Positions 42,619 through 52,230 of a stretch of 64,000 nucleotides of DNA are shown one piece after another; position 1 is the stretch's first letter, and each line of letters begins with the position of its first letter. The notes under the pieces were generated by a model. That model saw nothing but the letters and a program-made list of their open reading frames with translations. It was not told the DNA's origin and ran no database searches. The position numbers and the translations under genes were made by a program. Source of the stretch: Aliidongia dinghuensis. GTDB lineage: Bacteria; Pseudomonadota; Alphaproteobacteria; ATCC43930; CGMCC-115725. The DNA is taken from the NCBI RefSeq assembly GCF_014643535.1, contig NZ_BMJQ01000015.1, positions 124,001-188,000 on the forward strand, written 5' to 3'.

Positions 42619-43956
42619 ATGCGGATTGCGGTCATCGGGACGGGGTATGTCGGTCTCGTCTCTGGGGCTTGCTTCTCGGAGTTCGGCACGTCGGTGGTGT
42701 GCGTCGACAAGGACGCCTCCAAGATCGAGCGGATCAATCGGGGCGAGATGCCGATCTACGAGCCGGGCCTGGACGATCTGGTGGCGCGCAACGTGAAGGA
42801 GGGGCGGCTCGAGTTCTCGACGGACTTGGCGGCGTCGGTCAAGGGCGTGGACGCGGTGTTCATCGCGGTCGGCACGCCGTCCCGGCGCGGCGACGGCCAT
42901 GCCGATCTCTCCTATGTGTTCGCGGCGGCCGAGGAGATCGCCAAGGCGCTCGACGGCTATGCCGCGATCGTGACCAAGTCGACGGTGCCGGTCGGCACGG
43001 GCCGCAAGGTCGCCGAAGTGGTGATGAAGGCGCGGCCGGACCTGGAGCTGGGCCGCGACTTCGACGTGGTGTCGAACCCGGAGTTCCTGCGCGAAGGCTC
43101 GGCGATCGAGGATTTCATGCGGCCGGACCGCGTCGTGGTCGGCACGCTCGACGGGGCGACCCGCGGGCGCGAGGTGATGCGGGCGCTCTACCGGCCGCTG
43201 GCCTTGATCGAGAAGCCGGTGCTCTTTACGGCACTCGAGACGGCCGAGGTCATCAAGTACGCCGCCAACTGCTTCCTTGCGACCAAGATCACCTTCATCA
43301 ACGAGATGGCCAACCTGTGCGAGCAGGTCGGCGCCGACGTGCAGGACGTCGCCAAGGGCATCGGCCTCGACAACCGCATCGGCAACAAGTTCCTGCATGC
43401 CGGCCCCGGCTACGGCGGCTCGTGCTTCCCGAAGGACTGCCTGGCACTGGTCAAGACCGCGCGCGATGCCGGTGCCCCGATCCGCATCGTCGAGAGCGTC
43501 ATCGAGGTGAACGAGGGCCGCAAGGTCGACATGGCCCGGCGCATCGTCGATGCGCTCGGCGGCGACGCCAAGGGCAAGCGGGTCGGCCTGTTGGGCCTGA
43601 CGTTCAAGCCCAATACCGACGACATGCGCGACAGCCCGAGCCTCGCCATCGTGCCGGCGCTCCTGGAAGCCGGCGCCAGCATCCGCGCCTACGACCCGGA
43701 GGGCATGCACGAAGCACAGAAGCTCCTCTCCGGCATCGAATACGCCGCGGACGCCTACGACGCCTTGAAGGACGCCGACGTGCTCGTGTTCTGCACCGAG
43801 TGGAACCAGTTCCGCTCGCTCGACTGGACCCGCGTCCGCCAGGCCATGCCCGGCCGCATCATCGTCGACCTGCGCAACATCTATGACCCCACCCGCGTCG
43901 CTCGCGAAGGCTTCACCTATCATTCCATCGGGCGGAAGGCCGCAATCCCGGCATAA
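42619..43956 (+). CDS. ugd: UDP-glucose 6-dehydrogenase
   Basis: The 445-residue enzyme has the N-terminal NAD fold ([14 protein letters not shown]), the catalytic cysteine Cys269 in GGSCFPKD, an [15 protein letters not shown] central helix and the C-terminal [16 protein letters not shown] motif. It oxidises UDP-glucose twice to UDP-glucuronate. GAGGAGAATGAG precedes the ATG. The decarboxylase gene using its product follows after 44 bases. Confidence 0.97.
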   Translation: MRIAVIGTGYVGLVSGACFSEFGTSVVCVDKDASKIERINRGEMPIYEPGLDDLVARNVKEGRLEFSTDLAASVKGVDAVFIAVGTPSRRGDGHADLSYVFAAAEEIAKALDGYAAIVTKSTVPVGTGRKVAEVVMKARPDLELGRDFDVVSNPEFLREGSAIEDFMRPDRVVVGTLDGATRGREVMRALYRPLALIEKPVLFTALETAEVIKYAANCFLATKITFINEMANLCEQVGADVQDVAKGIGLDNRIGNKFLHAGPGYGGSCFPKDCLALVKTARDAGAPIRIVESVIEVNEGRKVDMARRIVDALGGDAKGKRVGLLGLTFKPNTDDMRDSPSLAIVPALLEAGASIRAYDPEGMHEAQKLLSGIEYAADAYDALKDADVLVFCTEWNQFRSLDWTRVRQAMPGRIIVDLRNIYDPTRVAREGFTYHSIGRKAAIPA

Positions 43957-44000
43957 GAGGTCTGGCCCAACCGGACCCGAGAAATCGAGAGCTGTACATC

Positions 44001-44966
<966 letters not shown>

Positions 44967-44972
<6 letters not shown>

Positions 44973-45048
44973 ACGGATCGGGTTGAGTGGAGTCGCGTGG
45001 CGATCCACTCAACCTGTGAATCCATCTCTAAATCAAATAACGAGCGCG
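44967..45048. repeat. Palindromic intergenic element, copy 2
   Basis: It opens GGACTAGACGGATCGG, overlapping the uxs stop, and has a perfect 11-bp stem GGTTGAGTGGA/TCCACTCAACC (44982-44992 with 45005-45015). It ends GTGAATCCATCTC and ATCAAATAACGAGCG. Block order matches copy 1 at 34131-34217. Confidence 0.75.
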
Positions 45049-45265
45049 ACGTCGGCCAGTCGCCTCTCCGCCGTTGATGTCGTCGTCCTCGGCGACGCGA
45101 TCGCATTCGGCTATTCCCGCGACCCCCGCTAGCACCACACTCCCGTGCCGGTGCTCGGCATGCGGGATCCCGGACGCAACAATTTTTCGACGTTGCCGGA
45201 ATATCCCGACCATCGAGCGAATCTCCATCAGGGGCTCTCTGCATCGAAGCCAGAGGAGATGGATC

Positions 45266-46495
45266 ATGTCTCGCGCAAAGACTGGCCGCGCCAACCTGAA
45301 TACGGCATCTGTCGGAATGGTTTACCCAACCCTGCCCGCCTCCTCGGCAGGGAGCTATGCGAGGCACAGGGCAAGAATCGTCCCGCTTCTGCGCGGCACC
45401 GCGCTTGTAGCGGCGCTCGCCTTCGTCCCGCTGCATATGGCGGCGGCGGACGCCTTCCTGCCGCAGATCGTGATCTCTTCGACGGTGCCGGCGAATGGCG
45501 ACGAAAATCCCTATGGCGTCGCGGTCGTGCCTTCCGGTTTTCCGTCGGGAGCCGCGATTAAGCCCGGCGACATCCTGGTGTCGAACTTCAACAACGCGAA
45601 CAATCCGCAAAATACCGGCAATTTGCAGGGCACCGGTTCGACCATCATCAAGCTGACGGCGAACGGCAAGATCGCACCGAACGGCTCGGCATCGGTCTTC
45701 TTCCAAGGCGGTGCCGGTTTGGGACTGACGACGGCCCTGGGCGTCTTGCGAAAGGGCTTCGTCATCGTCGGAAACGTGCCGACATCCGACGGCACCGTCG
45801 GGACCATCAAGCCCGGCTCCCTGCTCGTCATCGACCGCAACGGCAAACTGTTCGCGCAAATCCCGGCCACTCCGGCGACGACCCTGAACGGCCCCTGGGA
45901 TCTGACGATCTTCGACGAGGGCAGCATCGCGCTGCTTTTCGTCTCCAATGTCCTGGACGGCACCGTCTCGCGCCTCGATCTCATCATCGGGAACAACAGC
46001 TTCCAGGTGACCAGCGCCACCCGGATCGCCTCCGGCTATACGCATGTGCCGAACGCCTCAGCCCTCGTCCTCGGCCCGACCGGGCTCGTATTCGATGCAG
46101 AGAATGACGCTCTCTTTGTCGCCTCGACCGGCGACAACGCGATCTACAAGATCGACAACGCCGGCGCGAGGACGCAACCCGTGACGCGCGGCGCGCTCGT
46201 CACCCAGGACCCGCATCTTCGCGGTCCGCTGGCACTCGCCCGGGCGCCCAACGGCGATTTGCTGGCGGCGAACGGCGACGCGGTGAATGCGGATCCGACG
46301 CATCCGAGCGAGATCGTCGAGTTTACCCCGTCCGGCCAGTTCGTGACCGAGTTCAACGTCGATGCCGCGCAAGGTGGCGCTTTCGGCATCGCCGTCGGGC
46401 GGACGCCGGCAGGCGCTGCCAGCCTGGTCGCCGTGGACGACGTCACGAACACCGTGCAGGTCTACCCGCTCTCGCCAGAAAACGCGAACCCGTGA
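45266..46495 (+). CDS. Secreted beta-propeller-like protein of unknown function
   Basis: The 409-residue protein has an unusually long basic N-region (about 37 residues), a hydrophobic core (LLRGTALVAALAFVPLHMAA) and an Ala-x-Ala site, so export is likely. The body shows repeated propeller-blade features such as ENPYGVAVVPSG, NGPWDLTIFDEG, LGPTGLVFDAEND and GPLALARAPNGD, similar to NHL/SMP-30-type propellers. There are no cysteines for disulfides and no cell-wall anchor. AGGAG precedes the ATG. Role unknown; extracytoplasmic binding or sugar-acid chemistry is possible. Confidence 0.75.
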   Translation: MSRAKTGRANLNTASVGMVYPTLPASSAGSYARHRARIVPLLRGTALVAALAFVPLHMAAADAFLPQIVISSTVPANGDENPYGVAVVPSGFPSGAAIKPGDILVSNFNNANNPQNTGNLQGTGSTIIKLTANGKIAPNGSASVFFQGGAGLGLTTALGVLRKGFVIVGNVPTSDGTVGTIKPGSLLVIDRNGKLFAQIPATPATTLNGPWDLTIFDEGSIALLFVSNVLDGTVSRLDLIIGNNSFQVTSATRIASGYTHVPNASALVLGPTGLVFDAENDALFVASTGDNAIYKIDNAGARTQPVTRGALVTQDPHLRGPLALARAPNGDLLAANGDAVNADPTHPSEIVEFTPSGQFVTEFNVDAAQGGAFGIAVGRTPAGAASLVAVDDVTNTVQVYPLSPENANP

Positions 46496-46698
46496 GTCTC
46501 GGCTGAAAGCCGGCGGAGATCGATGCCGCTCGCCGGAAGGCGGCGACCGAATAGACCCGATGCCGCAGCCCCTCTCCTCTCCGCTTCCCGGAGAGAAAGC
46601 GGCAGCGGTAGCGCCGCCCTTGCGCCGCTCAGCCTGCCTGGCCTAGCCTGCCGGTCCCCGCCCGGACCCGCGGCACGCAATTTTCAGGCAAAACGAGC

Positions 46699-48003
46699 AT
46701 GGCACAAGCGGCAGCGCCCGCCTCCCCCCGCGCCCGCAGCGCAACCCGGCTTTCCGCCGTCGATGTCGTCGCCGTCATTCTCGGCAACGCGCTCGAATTC
46801 TACGATTTCACGGTCTATGGCGCCTTCGCCGTCATGATCGGCAAGGCGTTCTTCCCGGCCGACGTGCCGGGCGGCAGCCTGCTGCTGTCGGTCGCGACGT
46901 TCGGCGTCGGCTTCGTCACGCGGCCCTTGGGCGGCATCATCATCGGCGCCTACGCCGACCGGCGCGGCCGCAAGGCGGCGATGACGCTCACGATCTGGCT
47001 GATGGCGCTCGGCAGCGGCATGGTCGCGATCCTGCCGGGCTATGCCACGATCGGCTGGGCCGCCCCGGCGCTCCTGGTCGTGGCCCGGCTCATCCAGGGT
47101 TTCTCGGCCGGCGGCGAGATGGGGCCGGCAACAACGTATCTGGTCGAGGCCGCACCAAGCCGGCGGCGCGCCTTCTATGGCGCCTGGCAATTGGCGAGCC
47201 AGAACGCCGGCGCGCTGCTCTCCGGCCTGTTCGGCTTCCTTCTGGCCGAGGCATTGCCCAAAGGGGCGCTCGAGGATTGGGCCTGGCGCGTGCCGTTCCT
47301 GATCGGCATCCTCATCGCGCCCGTCGGCCTGCGCATCCGCAACCGGCTCGACGAGACGCTCGACACCAAGACCGCGCATGCCAGCACCGGCGCGGTCCTG
47401 TCCGACCTGTTCCGCCACCACGTCCGGCCCCTGGCGCTGGGTTTCCTGCTCATTCCGGGCGGCACGGTCGCGCAATATTTCCTGGGCGGCTACACCGCGA
47501 CCTATGCCATCACAACGCTGCATATGCCGACGAGCGTCGCCATGCTGGGCGGGCTCACCGTCGGCGTGAGCGGCGCCGTCTTCTCGATCGTGGGCGGCAT
47601 GCTGGGCGACCGGTTCGGCGCCAAGGCGGTGGCGCTGTGGCCGCGCGTGCTCCTGACCCTACTGATATATCCGGCCGTCCTCCTGGTGGTGCGCGCGCCC
47701 AGCGCCGGCATGCTGCTCGGCGTCATGGCGCTGCTGATGGCGCTACAGGCGATGTCGGGCGCCATGGGCATCGTGCTCATCCCGCGCTCGCTGCCGGCGG
47801 CGGTGCGCACCGCCGGCCTGTCGATCGCCTATGCGCTGGCCGTGACACTGTTTGGCGGCACGGCGCAGGTCGTGTTCACCTGGGCGATCCAAAGCACGGG
47901 CGACCCGCTGTCGCCGCTCTGGTGGGTGATTGCCATCAACATCGTGACGATCCTCGCCACGCTCGCGCTCCGCCCGCTCCCCGATGAAGCCGGAGCACGC
48001 TGA
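46699..48003 (+). CDS. MFS transporter, metabolite:H+ symporter (MHS) type
   Basis: The 434-residue protein has twelve membrane segments. It shows the MHS opening GNALEFYDFTVYGAFAVMIG, the MFS motif GAYADRRGRKAAMT between helices 2 and 3, and RLIQGFSAGGEMGPATTYLVE. The family imports citrate, dicarboxylates, aromatic acids or betaines with protons. Nothing nearby identifies the substrate. It is convergent with the isochorismatase-like gene. Confidence 0.92.
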   Translation: MAQAAAPASPRARSATRLSAVDVVAVILGNALEFYDFTVYGAFAVMIGKAFFPADVPGGSLLLSVATFGVGFVTRPLGGIIIGAYADRRGRKAAMTLTIWLMALGSGMVAILPGYATIGWAAPALLVVARLIQGFSAGGEMGPATTYLVEAAPSRRRAFYGAWQLASQNAGALLSGLFGFLLAEALPKGALEDWAWRVPFLIGILIAPVGLRIRNRLDETLDTKTAHASTGAVLSDLFRHHVRPLALGFLLIPGGTVAQYFLGGYTATYAITTLHMPTSVAMLGGLTVGVSGAVFSIVGGMLGDRFGAKAVALWPRVLLTLLIYPAVLLVVRAPSAGMLLGVMALLMALQAMSGAMGIVLIPRSLPAAVRTAGLSIAYALAVTLFGGTAQVVFTWAIQSTGDPLSPLWWVIAINIVTILATLALRPLPDEAGAR

Positions 48004-48012
48004 CCGCCAGCC

Positions 48013-48594
48013 TTAGGCTGGCTCGAGCGCGGCGAGGATCTCCGCCGTCTGACGCACGCGGCCGAGGCGCGGCAGGATGTTCTCGACGGAGAAGCGATGA
48101 TGCTCGACGCTCTGGGCACTCATCGCATCCTCGGCGAGCACGAGCGCGTAGCCGAGTTCCCATGCCTGGCGCGCCGTCGATTCGACGCCGATGTTGGTCG
48201 AGATGCCACCCAGCACGATGGTCGTGACCCCGCGGCGGCGCAGTTGGAGATCGAGCTCCGTGCCGTAGAAGGCGCCCCATTGCCGCTTGGTGACGTGGAT
48301 GTCGCTCCCGGCCGGCGCCAGTTCGTCCGGCAGGTCCCACCAATGGGCCGGCAGGCCATCGGCCGACAACTGCGGTGGCTGGTCGACCGGCTGCTTCAGC
48401 GCATCGCCGAAATCCGCCGACCAGCCGACCCGCACCAACACGACCGGGGCGCTGAGTGCACGGAAGCGGGCGGCGAGCGGCGCTGCCGCCGCGAGCACAT
48501 CATTGCCGGAACGCCATCCGCGAGCGAACGGCAGGACGCCCCTCTGCAGGTCGATCAGCACGAGCGCGGTCGTCAGCGGATTGAGCTTGTCCAT
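48013..48594 (-). CDS. Isochorismatase-like hydrolase lacking the catalytic cysteine
   Basis: The 193-residue protein has the family fold with the catalytic Asp ([10 protein letters not shown]) and Lys ([13 protein letters not shown]). Where active members have Cys in TN.CVESTAR, this one reads [17 protein letters not shown], that is Gly. Such Cys-less members form a known subgroup with unclear chemistry. The gene is divergent from a TetR regulator with two operator-like repeats in the 49-base gap, so it is probably inducible. Confidence 0.88.
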   Translation of the reverse strand: MDKLNPLTTALVLIDLQRGVLPFARGWRSGNDVLAAAAPLAARFRALSAPVVLVRVGWSADFGDALKQPVDQPPQLSADGLPAHWWDLPDELAPAGSDIHVTKRQWGAFYGTELDLQLRRRGVTTIVLGGISTNIGVESTARQAWELGYALVLAEDAMSAQSVEHHRFSVENILPRLGRVRQTAEILAALEPA

Positions 48595-48613
48595 GGTATC
48601 GTCATCCTTCCGG

Positions 48614-48660
48614 AAATATGAGACAGTCCTCACATAGAGAAATATGAGCACATCCTCACA
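48614..48660. promoter_or_regulatory. Tandem TetR operator-like repeats TGAG-N6-CTCA
   Basis: Two 21-bp direct repeats (48614-48634 and 48640-48660), 26 bp apart, share AAATATGAG and CCTCACA. Each contains the short dyad TGAG-N6-CTCA. The right copy covers the TetR start codon and the left lies 20 bases before the isochorismatase-like ATG, so both genes would be repressed. Confidence 0.8.
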
Positions 48661-49288
48661 AAACGCAAGCCCGACAATGCGCGAGCCGCAGCGCGAGCGC
48701 GGGCGCGCCCGTGTTGCAGCCTTGCTGGCGGCAGCCGGCACCGTCTTCGCCGACAAGGGTTTCGATGCGGCAACCATGACCGAGATCGCGCGGCGCGCCG
48801 GCGCCTCGATCGGTTCGCTCTACCAATTCTTCCCGACCAAGGAGCTGCTGGCCGAGGCACTGATCGGCCATTACGCCGACGCGCTTCATGCCCGCCTCGC
48901 AGCGCTCGAGGCGATGGCGGCCGCGCTCGATACGGACACGCTCGCCCGCCGGCTGCTGCCGCTGCTGGTCGAGTTTCGCGTCGACCATCCGGCCTTTGCC
49001 ACCCTGGCCGAGGCGCCCGGTGCGCAGGCGGTACGCGGCGGCGCGATCCGCGCCCGGCTGCGCCGCCAGATCCAGGCGATCCTGCGCCGCCAGGCACCCG
49101 ACCTGCCCGAAGAGCGGGCGGAGCCGCTCGCCGTCGCGGTGCTGCAGATCATGAAGGCCGCGGTGGCGCTCAACACCGAACCCGGCCTCGCCGTGCGCGA
49201 CGCGGCCCTCGGCGAACTCACCCTCATGCTGCGTCGCCATCTCGCAATGCAGCTCGGCGCCCAGCGCAAGGACTCGACGGCGTTGTAG
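48644..49288 (+). CDS. TetR-family transcriptional regulator
   Basis: The 214-residue protein has a typical TetR helix-turn-helix at about 25-70 ([20 protein letters not shown], then [21 protein letters not shown]) and an all-helical ligand domain. ATG 48644 lies within the second operator repeat; ATG 48677 (MREPQRERG) is an alternative. It is expected to repress itself and the divergent isochorismatase-like gene. The inducer is unknown. Confidence 0.9.
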   Translation: MSTSSQNASPTMREPQRERGRARVAALLAAAGTVFADKGFDAATMTEIARRAGASIGSLYQFFPTKELLAEALIGHYADALHARLAALEAMAAALDTDTLARRLLPLLVEFRVDHPAFATLAEAPGAQAVRGGAIRARLRRQIQAILRRQAPDLPEERAEPLAVAVLQIMKAAVALNTEPGLAVRDAALGELTLMLRRHLAMQLGAQRKDSTAL

Positions 49289-49388
49289 GGTATTTTCATA
49301 AAATATTATTTTTCAAAGACTTGATCGCCGCCGGCCGGGTGAATACCTGGAGGCCCGACAAGCCAGAACTTTCATCTCCGAGGGCCCG

Positions 49389-49934
49389 TTGAGTCCGATC
49401 CCGCTGTTCTGGGCGATCGGGTTCGGCATCCTGTTGCTGATCCTGACGCCGCGCCTTCATCGCGTGCTGATCGAGGCCTTTTCGCGCCAGATCGGCATCG
49501 CCGAATCCAACCGGGATTCGAGCGACGCCATGACGGCGCTCAACGAAGCGCGGGCCCAGCTGGCGGCCGCCGAGACGGCATCGCGCGACCTCATGCGTGA
49601 GCACAGGCACCTGCGCGACAAGATCGCCGAATGCAAACGCGACATCGCCGCCCCGCGCCGCGAGCGGATCGACCTGGTGTTCGAATTGGGCACGCCGCGG
49701 CTCGAGGATGGCTGTTGCCTGTTCGCGGCCAACAGCCTGCCGATCCAGCCCCAATCGTCGGCTGGCAACAACCGCTTGCCCGACGGCGCGGTCTGGCGCC
49801 AGCCGCGGCTCGTCAGGGTCTGGGGCAAGAACGCCAGCCTGTGCCAGTCGATCGCCGAGCAGCGCTTCGGCTCCAAGCGCGATTTCGTGCTGGTCCATAT
49901 CGAAGAGCGGCAACGCACCGAGCTCGGCCTATGA
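49389..49934 (+). CDS. Membrane-anchored coiled-coil protein of unknown function (A)
   Basis: I do not recognise a family. The 181-residue product has one N-terminal membrane helix (about 4-21, LFWAIGFGILLLILT), a charged coiled coil (about 40-95) and a compact C-terminal part with Cys-Cys, then PRLVRVWGKNASLCQSIAEQ and strands ending DFVLVHIEER. The start is TTG with GAGGG upstream. It is followed after 13 bases by a gene of the same overall design, so the two probably act together, perhaps as a membrane complex. Confidence 0.6.
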   Translation: MSPIPLFWAIGFGILLLILTPRLHRVLIEAFSRQIGIAESNRDSSDAMTALNEARAQLAAAETASRDLMREHRHLRDKIAECKRDIAAPRRERIDLVFELGTPRLEDGCCLFAANSLPIQPQSSAGNNRLPDGAVWRQPRLVRVWGKNASLCQSIAEQRFGSKRDFVLVHIEERQRTELGL

Positions 49935-49947
49935 GGCTGGATTCGTG

Positions 49948-50541
49948 ATGGACGATTCGACCTCCTCGTCGGCCTGGTCGGTGCTGCAGTCGTCCGGCAC
50001 GCTGACCGGCGTGGCGCTGCTCGGCCTCATCGTCATTGCCATCGTGTTCGCAGCCCAGCTCGAGGCGCTCGTCAGCGCCTGCCGTAACCTCCTCGCTTAT
50101 CGCCAGCAGTTGCAGCAGGCCCGGCGCAAGGTCGAACAGGAGACCGAGGCGGCGCTCGGCCAGGCCAAGAGCCTGCAGGACGAGCTGCCGCAGCTCCAGG
50201 CCTCGGTCGAGGCGCTGGCCCAGGAATATGAGAGGCTTGCAGGCGACGCGAGCCAGGCGCGCAAGCTGCACATTCGCGAAGTGGTGATGTCCGACATCTT
50301 CGTGACCCAGGGCGATCGGCCGTTCATCGCCACCGTCTGTCGGCCGAAACCGGACCCGGACGAACCGCTCGCCGAGCAATGGAAGGCAGGTCGCGACCAT
50401 GTGCTCTACAGCAGCGACACCAAGACGGCCGCCCGCCGGTTCGCCCAGCGCTATCCGACCGAGCGCGGCTTCGCCGTAGGCCCGGTCAGCCCGTTCACCA
50501 TCCCCAGGCCGTTGCCGCCGGAGCCGGAGAGCGACGCCTAG
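49948..50541 (+). CDS. Membrane-anchored coiled-coil protein of unknown function (B)
   Basis: The 197-residue product has an N-terminal membrane helix (about 16-38, TLTGVALLGLIVIAIVFAAQ) and a long coiled coil (about 45-110, QQARRKVEQETEAALGQAKS and following). The C-terminal domain has SDIFVTQGDRPFIATVCRPK and ends in a proline-rich tail. No family assignment. Like protein A it has a single anchor with a large cytoplasmic part, and it lies 13 bases downstream of A on the same strand. Confidence 0.6.
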   Translation: MDDSTSSSAWSVLQSSGTLTGVALLGLIVIAIVFAAQLEALVSACRNLLAYRQQLQQARRKVEQETEAALGQAKSLQDELPQLQASVEALAQEYERLAGDASQARKLHIREVVMSDIFVTQGDRPFIATVCRPKPDPDEPLAEQWKAGRDHVLYSSDTKTAARRFAQRYPTERGFAVGPVSPFTIPRPLPPEPESDA

Positions 50542-50554
50542 ATGCGGAGCCTCG

Positions 50555-51256
50555 TCAGCCGCCCGAGACCAGACGAGCGATGACGAAGGCCGCAGCAGCG
50601 GCGAGGCCGCCGACCAATCCTGTCTGCAAGCCGGCACGCCACGCCGGCTGCCCCGTCAGCCAGCCCTTGACGGCGCCGAACAGCAGAAGCGCCAGCAGCG
50701 TCACGCCGACCGACAGGCGGAAGGCGTCGTCGATCCGGCCGACCAGCATGTAGGGCAGCAGTGGTACCAGGCCGCCCGCGATATAGGAGGCGCCGATCGT
50801 CGCGGCCGAAACGGGCGCCCGCTTCGGATCCGGCTCCTCGAGCCCGAGCTCGAAGCGCATCATGAAGCGCACCCATTTCTCCTTGTTGCGCGTGAGCGCC
50901 GCCACGATCGGTTCAGCCTCGGCGGGGCTGAGCCCGTGCTCGCGCAGGATCGCCGCCACCTCCTTCCGCTCCTCGTCGGGCAGTTCCTCGGTCTCGCGCC
51001 ACTCCCGGCGATATTCGCTGCGGTAATGCTCGATGTCGGTGCGCGCTGCCAGATAGCCGCCCAGCCCCATGGCGATGGCGCCGGCCGCAATCTCGGCGAG
51101 GCCGGCAGTGACGACCACGGAACTGCGCGACAGCGCCGCCGACAGGCCCGCTGCCAGCGCGAACGGCACGGTCAGGCCGTCGGACATGCCGATGACAACG
51201 TCGCGCACCGCGTCGGACGCCATGAAATGGCGCTCGTGATGAGGGGTAGTCGGCAT
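50555..51256 (-). CDS. VIT1/CCC1-family iron/manganese transporter
   Basis: The 233-residue membrane protein opens VRDVVIGMSDGLTVPFALAA, the conserved first helix of VIT proteins, followed by GLAEIAAGAIAMGLGGYLAA. A cytoplasmic acidic loop (HYRSEYRREWRETEELPDEE) provides the metal-binding glutamates. Three further helices end the protein. The family moves Fe2+ or Mn2+ out of the cytosol. GGAG precedes the ATG. A near-consensus Fur box lies about 120 bases upstream, which ties it to iron status. Confidence 0.92.
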   Translation of the reverse strand: MPTTPHHERHFMASDAVRDVVIGMSDGLTVPFALAAGLSAALSRSSVVVTAGLAEIAAGAIAMGLGGYLAARTDIEHYRSEYRREWRETEELPDEERKEVAAILREHGLSPAEAEPIVAALTRNKEKWVRFMMRFELGLEEPDPKRAPVSAATIGASYIAGGLVPLLPYMLVGRIDDAFRLSVGVTLLALLLFGAVKGWLTGQPAWRAGLQTGLVGGLAAAAAFVIARLVSGG

Positions 51257-51374
51257 GTGCGGTGGCTCCGGCGGCGTTCTTTGAAAAGAGAGCCAACAAA
51301 TACGATAAGAAAATTGAAAATCAAGAGTTCATTATTTTGTAATTACTTCCATGAGACGCATTCTCATTTCGCCG

Positions 51375-51393
51375 GAAAATGAAAATCATTATC
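51375..51393. promoter_or_regulatory. Fur box upstream of the VIT-type transporter gene
   Basis: GAAAATGAAAATCATTATC matches the classical 19-bp Fur consensus at 17 positions. A weaker match (about 13 of 19) follows at about 51400-51418. The only start codon facing it is the VIT gene at 51256; the other side is the 3' end of the GntR gene. The whole 51290-51430 stretch is distinctly A+T-rich. Confidence 0.8.
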
Positions 51394-51469
51394 TTGAAAA
51401 GAAATGAGATTGATTATCAGAAGAAGTCACAAGACATCGATACGAAGAAGTTTGCGCGCATAAAGCCGC

Positions 51470-52153
51470 TCAGCCCCGCTCGGCAAAGAAGGCGGCGATG
51501 GTCTCGGCTGCGACGGTCAGATGCCGGCGCAGCACCGCGACCGCCCGTTCGCCGTCGCCCGCCCGCGCCGCGGCCAGCATGGCGCGATGGTCGTCCTGGG
51601 ACAGATGCTGGCGCCCCTTGACGGCCAGGTGGAAGCGCAGATAGCGGTCGAAGGCGGCGAGCTGGCTTTCGGCGAGCGCCAGCAGCTTCGGATGGCCGGC
51701 GGCGCCATAGAGCACCATGTGGAAGCGCCGGTTGAGCTCGCCCAGGCGCGCGTCGTCGGCCTCGCCATCCATCTCGTCGATGAGCTCCTCCGCGCGCGCC
51801 AGGTCCGCGGCCGTGAGGCGCGGGATCGAGAGCGCCAGCGCCGCCGGCTCGAGCGCCATGCGGATCGCATAGGTGTCGGCCGCATCGGCCGCCGAGATCT
51901 CCGTCACGACCGCGCCCTTGTGCGGCACGAAATCGACCAGTGCCTGGGCCTCGAGCTGGCGCAGCGCCTCGCGGATCGGCATGCGGCTGAGCCCGAAGGC
52001 CTCGGCCAGATCCTCCTGGCGCAAGGCCGTCCCGCCCGCGAGCCGGCCGGTCAGGATGGCCGTCCGCAAGGTCGCCTCGACATGGGCGGTCGCCGTGCGA
52101 TGGCGCCCGCCGCTTTCGGCGATCAACCGGGTCAATGCAGTGAGCTCTGACAT
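51470..52153 (-). CDS. GntR-family transcriptional regulator, FCD domain
   Basis: The 227-residue protein has a winged helix (LRQEDLAEAFGLSRMPIREA and then LEAQALVDFVPHKGAVVTEI) and a helical FCD domain (LNRRFHMVLYGAAGHPKLLA, then DDHRAMLAAARAGDGERAV) with metal-binding histidines. The longer open frame upstream has no homology; ATG 52153 begins just before the domain. It is divergent from the BenE-like gene and a 12-bp palindrome lies 18 bases upstream of its ATG, so it likely controls both. Confidence 0.9.
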   Translation of the reverse strand: MSELTALTRLIAESGGRHRTATAHVEATLRTAILTGRLAGGTALRQEDLAEAFGLSRMPIREALRQLEAQALVDFVPHKGAVVTEISAADAADTYAIRMALEPAALALSIPRLTAADLARAEELIDEMDGEADDARLGELNRRFHMVLYGAAGHPKLLALAESQLAAFDRYLRFHLAVKGRQHLSQDDHRAMLAAARAGDGERAVAVLRRHLTVAAETIAAFFAERG

Positions 52154-52170
52154 CCAATATCCATTTGATG

Positions 52171-52182
52171 ATTGGATCCAAT
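52171..52182. promoter_or_regulatory. Perfect 12-bp palindrome ATTGGATCCAAT, candidate GntR operator
   Basis: It lies in the 77-base gap between the divergent GntR and BenE-like genes. An additional ATCCAAT at 52152-52158 faces its left half. The ATTGG-N2-CCAAT core is shared with the palindrome beside the other GntR gene at 32426-32443. Confidence 0.65.
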
Positions 52183-52230
52183 TTATGCCATAGATCGAAC
52201 CTTCCCGCCACTCTCTCGGGCGCCCGAGCC

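Noticed and set aside
51379-51621. 80-codon plus-strand frame starting in the Fur box region
   Set aside because: It overlaps the Fur site and the antisense of the GntR gene, and the translation has no family resemblance.
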